Assembly: GCA_964534335.1 (NCBI GenBank)
Contig: CAZHPS010000185.1
Coordinates: 1 to 11,910 of the forward strand
Direction: 5' to 3'
DNA from: JAABRU01 sp964534335
GTDB lineage: Bacteria; Desulfobacterota; Desulfobacteria; Desulfobacterales; Desulfococcaceae
DNA: 11,910 bases
Positions 1 to 6,638 of the stretch are shown here, in pieces. The notes beneath the pieces were generated by a model, which did no database searches, had not been told where the DNA came from, and saw only the letters and a list, made by a program, of their open reading frames with translations. Made by a program: the position numbers and the translations under genes. Numbering within the stretch: the first letter of the stretch is position 1; the number at the start of each line of letters is the position of its first letter.

Positions 1-119
1 ACTGCTGCGGAAACAACCGGGCCGGCCAGCGGTCCCCGGCCGGCCTCGTCTGTTCCTGCAATCCTTGCAAAACCCATGTTCCGGGCTTTTTCCTCAAATG
101 TCCGCATGGAAGATGACAT
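1..119 (-). CDS. rnhB: Ribonuclease HII, N-terminal fragment cut by window edge
   Basis: Ribonuclease HII cleaves the RNA strand of RNA-DNA hybrids and starts removal of misincorporated ribonucleotides in the cytoplasm. Only the first 39 or so residues are visible because the gene runs off the left edge. They contain the family signature IAGTDEAGRGPLAGPVV at residues 20-36, with Asp24 and Glu25 as the expected first metal ligands. The ATG at 119 lies three bases after the rplS stop codon, so the two genes are probably co-transcribed and translationally coupled. A second ATG at 107 gives a shorter start, and neither has a clear Shine-Dalgarno sequence. Gene identity is secure from the motif and from the common rplS-rnhB adjacency. 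The exact start is uncertain. Confidence 0.93.
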   Translation of the reverse strand, partial: MSSSMRTFEEKARNMGFARIAGTDEAGRGPLAGPVVSAA

Positions 120-122
120 TGA

Positions 123-476
123 CTATGCGTTCACAAATTTGCGTTCTTTGATACGTGCAGCCTTGCCGCGCAGGTTGCGCAGATAGTATATCTTGGAACG
201 GCGTACCCGTCCTTTGGTGACCACTTCGATCCGGTCAATGGAAGGCGAATGGAGCGGGAAGATACGTTCCACACCCACACCGTAGGAAATTTTTCTTACC
301 GTGAAGGCGGCATTGATCATGCCTTTGCGTTTGCTGATGACAATGCCCTCAAATGCCTGAATGCGCTCTTTCTCACCCTCTTTGATTTTCACATGCACCC
401 GGACAGTGTCTCCGGGAATGAAATCAGGGAGATCCAGGCGCATCATTTCTCTTTCAATATTACCAAGTGTCTTCAT
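123..476 (-). CDS. rplS: 50S ribosomal protein L19
   Basis: L19 is a large-subunit ribosomal protein located at the interface with the 30S subunit. The product has 117 residues, the usual length. Family signatures are visible: PGDTVRVHVK at 21-30, GVGVERIFPLHSP at 66-78, and the basic stretch from 90 to 109 (RVRRSKIYYLRNLRGKAARI). The reading frame is open to 539, but the start is placed at 476 because MKTLGNIERE is the conserved N-terminus and a GAGAGGGG Shine-Dalgarno sequence sits just upstream. rnhB follows after three bases. Upstream, a 445-bp spacer separates it from the rest of the ffh-rpsP-rimM-trmD cluster. It may therefore have its own promoter in that spacer, but I could not find a convincing one. 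Confidence 0.98.
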   Translation of the reverse strand: MKTLGNIEREMMRLDLPDFIPGDTVRVHVKIKEGEKERIQAFEGIVISKRKGMINAAFTVRKISYGVGVERIFPLHSPSIDRIEVVTKGRVRRSKIYYLRNLRGKAARIKERKFVNA

Positions 477-547
477 TAATATCCCCTCTCTGAAAGATAT
501 TCTCTTATTATCCAGTAAAAAAAATAATGTGATGTGCAACTTTTCCC

Positions 548-570
548 GTCATACCGGCGAACACCGGTAT
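548..570. repeat. REP-like palindrome, copy 1
   Basis: ATACCGG (551-557) and CCGGTAT (564-570) form a 7-bp perfect stem around a six-base loop, preceded by GTC. The sequence belongs to the same family as the copies at 744-811. It resembles the dispersed GTCATTCCGGC-type palindromes that I recall from many proteobacterial genomes, but membership in a dispersed family cannot be proved from one window. Confidence 0.65.
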
Positions 571-743
571 CCAGACCATTTGAGTGGATTGCAGTTTGCA
601 CAGGCACGGCATAAGCAGGCCGGCAAAAATTTCCGTGTATTCAAAAAACCGGATTTTCTGAAAATTTTATGCCTGAAAATTTATGGAACCTTTTAACAGA
701 TATTACACAGTCTTTAAAAAAATCAGCAGACTGCTGTATCAAA

Positions 744-811
744 GTCATTCCGCCAAAAGCCGGAATCCGTTACTTCCAGGATATTGCAAACAGCATTTTT
801 GCCGGTATGAC
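744..811. repeat. REP-like inverted pair forming a long stem-loop
   Basis: GTCATTCCGCCAAAA (744-758) pairs with TTTTGCCGGTATGAC (797-811) at 13 of 15 positions. The left copy also folds on itself (ATTCCG 747-752 with CGGAAT 761-766). Two inverted copies of a short palindromic unit are the typical layout of REP or BIME elements in intergenic DNA. It lies downstream of the SPOUT methyltransferase gene on its strand, so it could protect or end that transcript. There is no T-tract to make it a standard intrinsic terminator. Confidence 0.65.
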
Positions 812-921
812 TGTGGTGCATAACAGGAATTGTCAAATTGCCATTCCCGGTGTATGGCACGGAATTTCCCATCTGTCCGGTCAGCATGAAATGTCCCTGA
901 TATACAGAAACAGATCGGAAT

Positions 922-1491
922 TTATTCCCCCAGCAGCCGATCCAGTATGACGGAAGCTGCGGATCTGACCGAAAGGTGGTTGTAATCCGTATTTCCTCTT
1001 ACCGGTTCCAGGATATGGTCAGCACCCGCGATGAAATCCGGGGAAATTCCCCATGCAGTGCCGAACATCAGCAGGCAGGGCTTTCCCTTATCCAGCATCT
1101 CCCGGAAACGGCTGAAACGCAGACTACTAGGATGATCTTTTGCACAGGTGACAACTGTTTCCGGTTTTTGTTTTTCCTGTTCCTGAATCTCATGTTTCAC
1201 GGTTTCAACTGAGTCCGCTATGCGAATCAGGCTAAGGGCTTCCCCTCTGGCAGGATTGTACTGCGCTCCCCCTCCCTCCAGCCAGTGGGACAGCAGGCGT
1301 CTGACCAGTTCCTGCTGGTCTTTGAGCGGCGTGACCACATAAAAGGTTCGGACACCATAGGTTCTGGCCGCTCTTGCAATATCATGCAGATCCAGATTGG
1401 TCACTGCCGAGGCAATGATCTGACCGTTTTTGTTTACGACCGGATAATGAATCAGAGCCAGATACAGTCTGGGTTTGGATAATTGTTTCAA
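922..1491 (-). CDS. SPOUT-fold RNA methyltransferase (Methyltrn_RNA_4 type)
   Basis: This 189-residue protein looks like the SAM-dependent RNA methyltransferase family Methyltrn_RNA_4, whose genes often follow trmD. Conserved parts are the N-terminus LYLALIHYPVVNKNGQ (residues 9-24), TNLDLHDIARAARTYGV (31-47), the SAM-binding knot loop LLMFGTAWGIS (140-150), and the C-terminal knot helix NHLSVRSAASVILDRLL (171-187). The target RNA base is unknown to me. The only reasonable start is TTG at 1491, because an in-frame TGA lies just upstream and no ATG or GTG intervenes. Its Shine-Dalgarno sequence is poor, so translation probably depends on coupling to trmD, with which it overlaps by 110 nt as the sequence stands. 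It is the last gene before a 445-bp spacer. Confidence 0.88.
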   Translation of the reverse strand: MKQLSKPRLYLALIHYPVVNKNGQIIASAVTNLDLHDIARAARTYGVRTFYVVTPLKDQQELVRRLLSHWLEGGGAQYNPARGEALSLIRIADSVETVKHEIQEQEKQKPETVVTCAKDHPSSLRFSRFREMLDKGKPCLLMFGTAWGISPDFIAGADHILEPVRGNTDYNHLSVRSAASVILDRLLGE

Positions 1492-2215
1492 TTTCCGAAC
1501 GCCATTTTTTCAGTATCTGTATCTCCAGGATGTCCAGTTGTCTGTTTTTGATCAGATCCGGTCTTTTCAGGAAAGTCCGGATCAAAGCGTTTTCCATACG
1601 CCATTTTTCAATCTCCTGATGATGCCCTGAAAGGAGCACTTCCGGTACGCTTTCTCCCTCAAATATCATGGGCCGTGTATAATGGGCATGTTCCAGCACT
1701 CCGCCTGAAAAGGAATCCTTTGCAGCAGAATCCGCTCCGCCCAGCGCGCCCGGAAGCAGACGGGTGACAGCATCAATTATGACCATTACCGCCAGTTCCC
1801 CGCCGGTAAGGACATAATCTCCAATGGAAATTTCCGCGTCGATCATGCTGACAACCCGTTCATCAATACCCTCATACCGGCCGCAGACAAAAATCAGGGA
1901 ATTTTCCCCGGCCATTTCCTTTGCCAGGTTCTGATCAAAACAGCGTCCCTGGGGTGTCAGAAGAATTGTCTTTGCCAGAGGATCATTATGTTTTGCCCAG
2001 CGTATGGCTTCTGCAAGAGGAGCAGGTTTCATGACCATTCCGCACCCTCCGCCGTAAGGTGCGTCATCCACAGTTTTGTGTCTGTCCCTGGTGAAGTCAC
2101 GGATATTTGCCGATTTTATGGATATGATGTTCTGATCCGCGGCCCGCCGGATAATGCTGTTTTCCCGGAATGAGTCAAACATCTCCGGAAAAAGGGTCAG
2201 TATGGTGAAATCCAT
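1382..2215 (-). CDS. trmD: tRNA (guanine-N1)-methyltransferase, C-terminus probably frameshifted
   Basis: TrmD methylates G37 at N1, next to the anticodon of tRNAs reading CNN and some other codons, and so prevents +1 frameshifting. The SPOUT catalytic domain is intact. Visible motifs are FTRDRHKTVDDAPYGGG (41-57), CGRYEGIDERV (111-121), SIGDYVLTGGE (130-140), Arg152 in TRLLPG, and Asp167 in KDSF, matching the catalytic Arg154 and Asp169 of the E. coli enzyme. The C-terminal domain contains HYTRP (178-182) and LLSGHHQEI (194-202). The frame encodes 277 residues, whereas family members are usually about 240-255. The last 40 residues are read out of frame over the next gene and look unrelated to TrmD. 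Adding one A to the six-A run at 1505-1510 gives a 242-residue protein ending at a TGA that overlaps the next start codon as TTGA. Catalytic function is expected either way. Confidence 0.95.
   Translation of the reverse strand: MDFTILTLFPEMFDSFRENSIIRRAADQNIISIKSANIRDFTRDRHKTVDDAPYGGGCGMVMKPAPLAEAIRWAKHNDPLAKTILLTPQGRCFDQNLAKEMAGENSLIFVCGRYEGIDERVVSMIDAEISIGDYVLTGGELAVMVIIDAVTRLLPGALGGADSAAKDSFSGGVLEHAHYTRPMIFEGESVPEVLLSGHHQEIEKWRMENALIRTFLKRPDLIKNRQLDILEIQILKKWRSEIETIIQTQTVSGSDSLSGRKQKRSDHCLGSDQSGSA
1505..1510 (-). other. Six-A run in trmD, suspected frameshift site
   Basis: On the coding strand the sequence reads CTG AAA AAA TGG in the trmD frame. With seven A residues it would read CTG AAA AAA ATG GCG TTC GGA AAT TGA. 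That ends TrmD at 1488-1490, exactly over the TTG start (1489-1491) of the next gene. With five A residues TrmD would fuse in frame to the methyltransferase. The site could be a sequencing indel, a real mutation, or a place of polymerase slippage. Confidence 0.6.
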
Positions 2216-2267
2216 CTTCAGCCCGCTGTCCGCAGTCCGGATTCACTATAACATTGACATATCATTG

Positions 2268-2774
2268 TCATAATCCTTCGGGCAGTTGCACCTGCATGGT
2301 TCTGTTTTCGATATCAACTGCCATCACCACAGAAGCGATTGCCGGAATCAGCGTTTCCTTTTTCCCGTTTTTTACGACATATACATCATTGCTTCCGGTG
2401 GGCATCACTGCGGTCAGCTTTCCCAGAAAACTGTTTTCCGGGGTGAAAACAGAAAGTCCGATCAGATCAGACCAGTAATAACTTCCCTCTTCCGGCTGCG
2501 GCAAAGCAGATTTTTCGATAAACAGATCGGAACCCACCAGACTTTCGGCATGACCCCGGTTTTCGATTCCCTCCAGGTGCAGGAGAAGTCCCCGTTTATG
2601 CGGTGCGGATTCTTTTATGGTATGCGTAAAGATTTCCCCTGCGGAATTCACCAAAACCGGAGAACCCGCTGAAAAAAGGGCATCCGATTCCGCATAGGAA
2701 CAGATTCTCAGAACTCCTTTGATCCCGTGGAGTCCGACAATCTTTCCGATGAGAATATGCTCATTTTCTGACAC
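2268..2774 (-). CDS. rimM: 16S rRNA processing / 30S maturation factor RimM
   Basis: RimM binds S19 and helps the 30S head domain mature. The protein has 168 residues, normal for the family. The N-terminal RimM domain is seen in ILIGKIVGLHGIKGVLRI (7-24). The C-terminal PRC-barrel domain begins near YYWSDLIGLSVF (99-110) and includes the signatures GSNDVYVV (127-134) and TLIPAI (141-146). The start codon is GTG at 2774, four bases after the khpA stop codon, with only a weak GGA element upstream, so translational coupling to khpA is likely. trmD follows after 52 bases. RimM and S16 genes are commonly neighbours, which supports the call. Confidence 0.97.
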   Translation of the reverse strand: MSENEHILIGKIVGLHGIKGVLRICSYAESDALFSAGSPVLVNSAGEIFTHTIKESAPHKRGLLLHLEGIENRGHAESLVGSDLFIEKSALPQPEEGSYYWSDLIGLSVFTPENSFLGKLTAVMPTGSNDVYVVKNGKKETLIPAIASVVMAVDIENRTMQVQLPEGL

Positions 2775-2778
2775 GGTA

Positions 2779-3009
2779 TTATTCCAGAATCTCCAGCACT
2801 GTCCGTTTTTTCACTTTTGCAGAGGCAGCACCCAGTATGGTGCGCATGGCTCTGGCTGTCCTGCCCTGTTTCCCAATAACCTTTCCCAAATCCTCTTTTG
2901 CCACTTTCAGTTCCAGTACAGATGTCTGGTTTCCTTCCACTTCTTCAACTGTTACCTGTTCAGGATTGTCAACGAGTGCCTGGGCAATATATCTGATCAG
3001 CTCTTTCAT
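2779..3009 (-). CDS. khpA: KH-domain RNA-binding protein KhpA (YlqC family)
   Basis: The product is a 76-residue single KH domain protein. The RNA-binding loop is GKQG (residues 46-49) in LGKVIGKQGRTARAMRTIL (41-59), the standard GxxG arrangement. In Firmicutes, KhpA pairs with KhpB (Jag/EloR) and affects RNA levels and cell elongation; its role in this organism is not known. The ATG at 3009 has an AAGGAG Shine-Dalgarno sequence with eight bases of spacing. The gene lies between rpsP and rimM, its usual place, with a 45-bp gap to rpsP and four bases to rimM. Length and motif match the family well. Confidence 0.95.
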   Translation of the reverse strand: MKELIRYIAQALVDNPEQVTVEEVEGNQTSVLELKVAKEDLGKVIGKQGRTARAMRTILGAASAKVKKRTVLEILE

Positions 3010-3054
3010 AGATCTGTCTCCTTTGTTGGTTGCTGAGAATCAGGGAGGAATCAG

Positions 3055-3309
3055 CTATGCCGGATTTGAAGAAACACCCTGCTTCTTCAGCAGAGTTCTT
3101 ACTGTATCCGTAGGGACTGCGCCCTGATCCATCCAATATTTCACACGTTCGTTTTTCACCTTCACTTCCGCCGGTTTCAGCAGAGGATTGTAGGTTCCCA
3201 CTGATTCCAAATATTTGCCGTCTCTGGGACTTTCACTGTTTGCGACGACTATCCGGTAAAAGGGTCTTTTTTTCGCGCCATATCTGGCAAGTCTGATTTT
3301 CACTGGCAT
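3055..3309 (-). CDS. rpsP: 30S ribosomal protein S16
   Basis: S16 is a primary or early-binding protein of the 30S subunit. The 84-residue product starts with the family signature MPVKIRLARYGAKKRPFYRI (1-20), followed by SVGTYNPL (37-44) and KYWMDQGAVPTDTV (57-70). The frame is open back to 3360, but that extension lies over the end of ffh and is not conserved. The start at 3309 has a GGAGG sequence about 13 bases upstream, a slightly long spacing. It sits 25 bases after ffh and is co-transcribed with it. Confidence 0.98.
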   Translation of the reverse strand: MPVKIRLARYGAKKRPFYRIVVANSESPRDGKYLESVGTYNPLLKPAEVKVKNERVKYWMDQGAVPTDTVRTLLKKQGVSSNPA

Positions 3310-3334
3310 GTCTGTGTGTTTTCCTCCGAAACAT

Positions 3335-4666
3335 TTAAAACGGCAGCATTCCCCGGCCAAGACCGCGCATACCGCCTTTGTTGATTTTTTTGATCATTTT
3401 CATGACCTGTGTATAATTTTTCAGGAGCTGGTTCACATCCTGAACACGGGTTCCGCTGCCACTGGCAATCCGCCTGCGCCGGCTGCCGTTGATAATGGCG
3501 TGGTGAGCCCGTTCCTGGGGCGTCATGGAATTGATAATCGCCTCGATGCGCACCAGTTCCCTTTCATCCACATCAAGATTTTTCAACTGTTTCATTTTGT
3601 TCATTCCCGGAATCATTCCAATGAGATCCGTAAGTGATCCCATTTTGCGGATCTGCACCATCTGATCCCGGAAATCCTCCAGGGTGAAACGGTTTTTCCT
3701 GAGTTTTGTCTCCAGCTCAATGGCCTTTTCCTCATCCACCACCTCCTGGGCTCTTTCGATCAGGGAAAGCACATCCCCCATTCCCAGAATATTCGAGGCC
3801 ATCCGATCCGGATGGAAGGGTTCGAGCTGATTCGGTTTTTCTCCCACACCGATGAATTTTACGGGTTTTCCCGTAACTGCCCGGATGGAAAGTGCTGCGC
3901 CCCCCCGTGCATCTCCATCGGTTTTGCTGAGAATCACTCCTCCGATATCCAGCGCATCATCAAATGATTTTGCGATATTGACCGCATCCTGTCCGGTCAT
4001 GGCATCAGCCACCAGCAGTATGTCCGAGGGATGCACAGTGTCACGGATACGGACAAGTTCCGCCATCAGTTGTTCATCTATATGAAGGCGTCCCGCAGTA
4101 TCCAGCAGGAGAACATTGCATCCCTCTTTCTGAGCCGCTGTCCGCGCCAGTCTGCAGATCTCAGCCGGATCCATGCCCGTATCAGAGGGAAATACCGGAA
4201 TTTCCAGTTGCTGGCCCAGCTTCCTCAACTGATCAATGGCCGCTGGCCGGTATACATCTGCGGGCACCAGATAAGGCTTTTCCCCGTTTTTGCGGAGATA
4301 AAGAGCCAGTTTTCCCGCTGTCGTAGTTTTGCCTGATCCCTGCAGCCCTACCAGCATGATCGAGACCGGTCTTGTTCCGGCAAGGTTCAGTTTTTCATGA
4401 CTGGAACCCATGAGCCGGGTCAGTTCATCCCGGACAATTTTGATCACCTGCTGCCCGGGTGTCAGGCTTTTCATGACTTCCTGACCCAGGGAGCGTTCCT
4501 TTACGTCCGCTATGAATGTTTTTGCGACCCGGTAATGAACATCCGCCTCAAGAAGGGCCATGCGGACTTCCCTGAGCCCCTCCTCAATATTTTTTTCGGT
4601 CAGTTTCCCGTGACCTTTGAGTTTTTTGAATACGGATTCGAGTCTTCCGCTCAGATTGTCGAACAT
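3335..4666 (-). CDS. ffh: Signal recognition particle GTPase Ffh
   Basis: Ffh binds 4.5S RNA and hydrophobic signal sequences on the ribosome, then docks with FtsY at the membrane. The 443-residue protein shows the full domain order. The N domain spans residues 1-95. The G domain has GLQGSGKTTT (107-116, P-loop), DTAGR (189-193), SKTDGDARGG (247-256) and GVGEKPNQLEPF (273-284). The methionine-rich M domain runs from about 328 to 440, with the RNA-binding stretch SRRRRIASGSGTRVQDVNQL (395-414). The glycine- and methionine-rich tail is typical. It is the first gene of the operon, with a strong promoter 34-62 bases upstream of its start. A GGTGGG element precedes the ATG. No 4.5S RNA gene was found in the window. 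Confidence 0.99.
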   Translation of the reverse strand: MFDNLSGRLESVFKKLKGHGKLTEKNIEEGLREVRMALLEADVHYRVAKTFIADVKERSLGQEVMKSLTPGQQVIKIVRDELTRLMGSSHEKLNLAGTRPVSIMLVGLQGSGKTTTAGKLALYLRKNGEKPYLVPADVYRPAAIDQLRKLGQQLEIPVFPSDTGMDPAEICRLARTAAQKEGCNVLLLDTAGRLHIDEQLMAELVRIRDTVHPSDILLVADAMTGQDAVNIAKSFDDALDIGGVILSKTDGDARGGAALSIRAVTGKPVKFIGVGEKPNQLEPFHPDRMASNILGMGDVLSLIERAQEVVDEEKAIELETKLRKNRFTLEDFRDQMVQIRKMGSLTDLIGMIPGMNKMKQLKNLDVDERELVRIEAIINSMTPQERAHHAIINGSRRRRIASGSGTRVQDVNQLLKNYTQVMKMIKKINKGGMRGLGRGMLPF

Positions 4667-4699
4667 AGTCCCACCATTGTGTGTAAAACGAAATCTTAG

Positions 4700-4728
4700 A
4701 TTCTAATTTGCAATTCAGTATATGTCAA
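4700..4728 (-). promoter_or_regulatory. Sigma-70 type promoter of the ffh operon
   Basis: On the minus strand, TTGACA (4723-4728) and TAGAAT (4700-4705) are separated by exactly 17 bases. The -35 box is a perfect match and the -10 box matches five of six consensus bases. Transcription would begin near 4693, giving a leader of about 27 bases before ffh. This is the best promoter in the window and fits a highly expressed housekeeping operon. Confidence 0.85.
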
Positions 4729-4847
4729 GTAAAAACCGGCATCCGTTTTTTTCTGTGTATTCCCGAAAAGAGAAATATTCATCACCGGGTTTGACTCTCT
4801 GTATATTTTTTTCTTGCCTGTCTCCGCAAAACATGTATAACTGAATA

Positions 4848-4981
4848 TCAGCAGATTGAAAAATTTCCGGAACCGCACAGATATGCAAAATACAATTTTG
4901 CATTCCGGGATTTCCGTACAGGAAGAGATCGGAAACCGGTCTGCGGAAAATTTTCCGCTCCACTGAATTTCAATCTGCTGA
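4848..4981. repeat. 134-bp inverted-repeat element with nested palindromes
   Basis: TCAGCAGATTGAAA (4848-4861) and TTTCAATCTGCTGA (4968-4981) are perfect 14-bp inverted repeats. Inside are an 8-bp stem-loop (ATGCAAAA 4883-4890 with TTTTGCAT 4896-4903) and a perfect 16-bp palindrome, GCGGAAAATTTTCCGC (4943-4958). The size and nested structure suit a MITE-like or other intergenic repeat. No clear target duplication flanks it. A regulatory role between two divergent genes is the alternative. Confidence 0.6.
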
Positions 4982-5037
4982 ATTGGGTGGCCGTCAGTTA
5001 TACCGGTACGCGTGTCTGTCTGTACGCTGCAAATCTG

Positions 5038-5066
5038 TTGCGGTTTTACGGCAGATGTGATATGAA
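5038..5066 (+). promoter_or_regulatory. Possible pilC promoter
   Basis: TTGCGG (5038-5043) and TATGAA (5061-5066) are 17 bases apart and lie about 65 bases upstream of the pilC start. The matches to consensus are modest (three and four of six). I saw no sigma-54 style GG/GC pair with correct spacing in this spacer. The call is tentative. Confidence 0.3.
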
Positions 5067-5130
5067 TGCAGAAAAATGCCCAAACCCGGAACAAATCCGA
5101 AAACATGAATTTATATTCAGGGAGAGGATT

Positions 5131-6339
5131 ATGGCAGAATATGTATACAAAGGAAAGAACAAAAGAGGGGTTACTGTCAAAGGGATTATTGAGGCCAACA
5201 GCCTGGATATTGCCACAACCCAGGTTGCCAAACGGGGAGTAATCAATCCAAAGGTAAAGCTCAAACCCAAGGAACTGTATGAAAGCATTCCCATCCTGGC
5301 CCCCGGTGTGACAGCCAAGGATATTATTATCTTCTGCCGGCAGTTTTCCACCATGATTGACGCTGGTCTTCCCATTATCCAGTGCCTTGATCTGCTGGCT
5401 TCCCAGGCAGAAAATCCGACCTTTAAAGTGAAAATGAAGGAAGTGAAAACAGATGTGGAAGGCGGCACAACTCTTGCGGACGCTCTGAAAAAACACCCTG
5501 ACCAGTTTGATGCCCTGTTTGTCAATATGATAGCCGCAGGCGAGGCAGGCGGTATTTTGGATACAATTCTGAGAAGACTGTCTGAAAACCTGGAAAAAGC
5601 TGCCAAACTCAAGGCCAAGGTGAAAAGTGCCATGATGTACCCCACCATCACCATAGTAGTGGCTGTTGTCGTGGTTCTGGTCATCATGGTTTTTGTTATT
5701 CCCGTGTTTCAGAAAATGTTTGCGGAAATGGGGGCCGGGCTGCCTGGGCTGACTCAGCTTGTCATCAATATCAGTGATTTTATTAAAAGTAATATCATTT
5801 ATATTCTGGTCGGTGGTGGTCTGGCCGGTTTTTCCTTTAAAAAATATTATGCTACAGAAAGAGGACGCCGGACAGTAGATGCCTTTGCCCTGACCCTTCC
5901 GGTGATGGGCATTCTGATCCGCAAGATTGCTGTGGCAAAATTCACCCGGACCATGAGCACCATGCTCGCCAGCGGTGTGGCCATTATGGATTCTCTGGAC
6001 ATTGTAGCCAGGACAGCCGGCAATATGTCGGTGGAGCTGGCCATCTACGATGTGCGTGCCGGTATTTCCGAAGGCCGGACCATGGCTGATCCGCTATCGG
6101 AAAGCGGGGTTTTTCCTCCCATGGTATGTTCCATGATTTCAGTCGGTGAATCCACTGGTGCACTGGATACAATGCTGGAAAAAATAGCGGATTTTTACGA
6201 TGATGAGGTGGACGAAGCTGTCAACAATATGACGGAAATGATCGAACCTGCCATGATGTGCTTTCTGGGTGTCGTGGTCGGCGGGCTGGTCATTGCCATG
6301 TATCTGCCCATTTTTACGATGGCAAATGCCGTTGGATAA
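5131..6339 (+). CDS. pilC: Type IV pilus inner-membrane platform protein PilC (GspF family)
   Basis: PilC is the polytopic inner-membrane core of the type IV pilus motor, on which the PilB and PilT ATPases act. The 402-residue product has two T2SSF repeats, at about 69-192 and 270-393, each with the family glycine motif (AAGEAGG at 135-141 and SVGESTG at 337-343). Hydrophobic segments lie near 172-194, 219-236 and 374-396. The N-terminus MAEYVYKGKNKRGVTVKG is typical of PilC rather than GspF, though the two are hard to separate on sequence alone. The ATG at 5131 has a GGGAGAGG ribosome binding site. An in-frame extension back to 4987 is not family-like and is rejected. The expected neighbours pilB and pilT are absent from the window, although a PilS-like kinase follows. 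Confidence 0.93.
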   Translation: MAEYVYKGKNKRGVTVKGIIEANSLDIATTQVAKRGVINPKVKLKPKELYESIPILAPGVTAKDIIIFCRQFSTMIDAGLPIIQCLDLLASQAENPTFKVKMKEVKTDVEGGTTLADALKKHPDQFDALFVNMIAAGEAGGILDTILRRLSENLEKAAKLKAKVKSAMMYPTITIVVAVVVVLVIMVFVIPVFQKMFAEMGAGLPGLTQLVINISDFIKSNIIYILVGGGLAGFSFKKYYATERGRRTVDAFALTLPVMGILIRKIAVAKFTRTMSTMLASGVAIMDSLDIVARTAGNMSVELAIYDVRAGISEGRTMADPLSESGVFPPMVCSMISVGESTGALDTMLEKIADFYDDEVDEAVNNMTEMIEPAMMCFLGVVVGGLVIAMYLPIFTMANAVG

Positions 6340-6398
6340 GCATGTTGCTGGATAAGCTTTCCACAGAAAATTCAAACAAAATAATCTGCCCGGCGCAG

Positions 6399-6425
6399 GT
6401 AGGATTAGCAAAACGTAACCCGACA
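6399..6425. repeat. Possible fragment of a dispersed intergenic repeat
   Basis: The sequence from 6399 begins GTAGGATTAGC and ends CGTAACCCGACA. From memory it resembles the widely dispersed GTAGGGT...TTAG-CGAAA-CGTAACCC repeats seen between genes in many bacteria. Only one copy is present here, so the assignment rests on recall alone. Confidence 0.3.
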
Positions 6426-6464
6426 ACGTATACAGATATACAGATCCAAATTTTTGTTTTACTA

Positions 6465-6638
6465 GGTTCTGTTGACATTTTTATAACATGCTGTTTTTGT
6501 TTGTCCGTAATGCTCTGAACCGGACAGAAGGATTTTCACCTGTCCGGTCCGAAACAGCAAAACACGGCATTATGGCACGGACGCCGGTTCAGATTTTCGG
6601 ACTGAACCCGCACCTGAATTTGAAATGTCAACAGAACC
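6465..6638. mobile_element. MITE-like element, 174 bp, flanked by TA
   Basis: GGTTCTGTTGACATTT (6465-6480) and AAATGTCAACAGAACC (6623-6638) are perfect 16-bp terminal inverted repeats. Each end is bordered by TA (6463-6464 and 6639-6640), consistent with a 2-bp TA target duplication as made by IS630/Tc1-mariner elements and some IS5-family groups. No transposase frame fits inside. A 9-bp internal stem, ACCGGACAG (6519-6527) with CTGTCCGGT (6540-6548), is present. A non-autonomous element mobilised in trans is the best reading; the parent IS is not in the window. Confidence 0.7.

Larger units (their letters stand above)
477..921. other. Intergenic spacer between SPOUT methyltransferase and rplS
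   Basis: These 445 bases hold no credible gene on either strand. They contain REP-like palindromes of the GTCATWCCGGC type at 548-570 and 744-811. The outermost copies also form an 11-bp perfect inverted repeat (548-558 and 801-811). The remainder is AT-rich, and the last 20 bases next to rplS carry its ribosome binding site. No clean -10/-35 pair for rplS and no canonical terminator for the upstream operon were recognised. The 744-811 stem-loop could act as an RNA 3' end stabiliser. Confidence 0.6.
4667..5130. other. Divergent spacer between ffh and pilC
   Basis: The 464 bases between the two divergent start codons hold the ffh promoter (4700-4728), a 134-bp inverted-repeat element (4848-4981), and a possible pilC promoter (5038-5066). 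Open frames across this region on both strands have no recognisable protein similarity and are not called. The pilC ribosome binding site GGGAGAGG is at 5120-5127. Confidence 0.6.

Noticed and set aside
20..45. GC-rich hairpin GGCCGGCC...GGCCGGCC that looks like a terminator after rplS
   Set aside because: It lies inside rnhB and encodes the conserved EAGRGPLAGP motif; the palindrome follows from codon choice.
917..928. Small palindrome GGAATTTATTCC as a terminator of the SPOUT methyltransferase gene
   Set aside because: The stem is only five pairs, overlaps the stop codon, and is not followed by a T-tract.
669..950. Plus-strand open frame of 93 codons
   Set aside because: It is a translation of the REP-like repeats and of the end of the methyltransferase gene in antisense, with no family similarity.
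4987..5130. In-frame N-terminal extension of pilC
   Set aside because: The ATG at 5131 has a strong ribosome binding site and the family N-terminus begins there; the extension has no similarity.
4696..5496. Minus-strand open frame of 266 codons across the ffh-pilC spacer
   Set aside because: It is antisense to pilC and crosses the ffh promoter and an inverted-repeat element. Its composition is rich in Phe, His and Cys with no recognisable domain.
6354..6366. Possible DnaA box near CTTTCCACA
   Set aside because: It has two mismatches to TTATCCACA and no cluster of further boxes.
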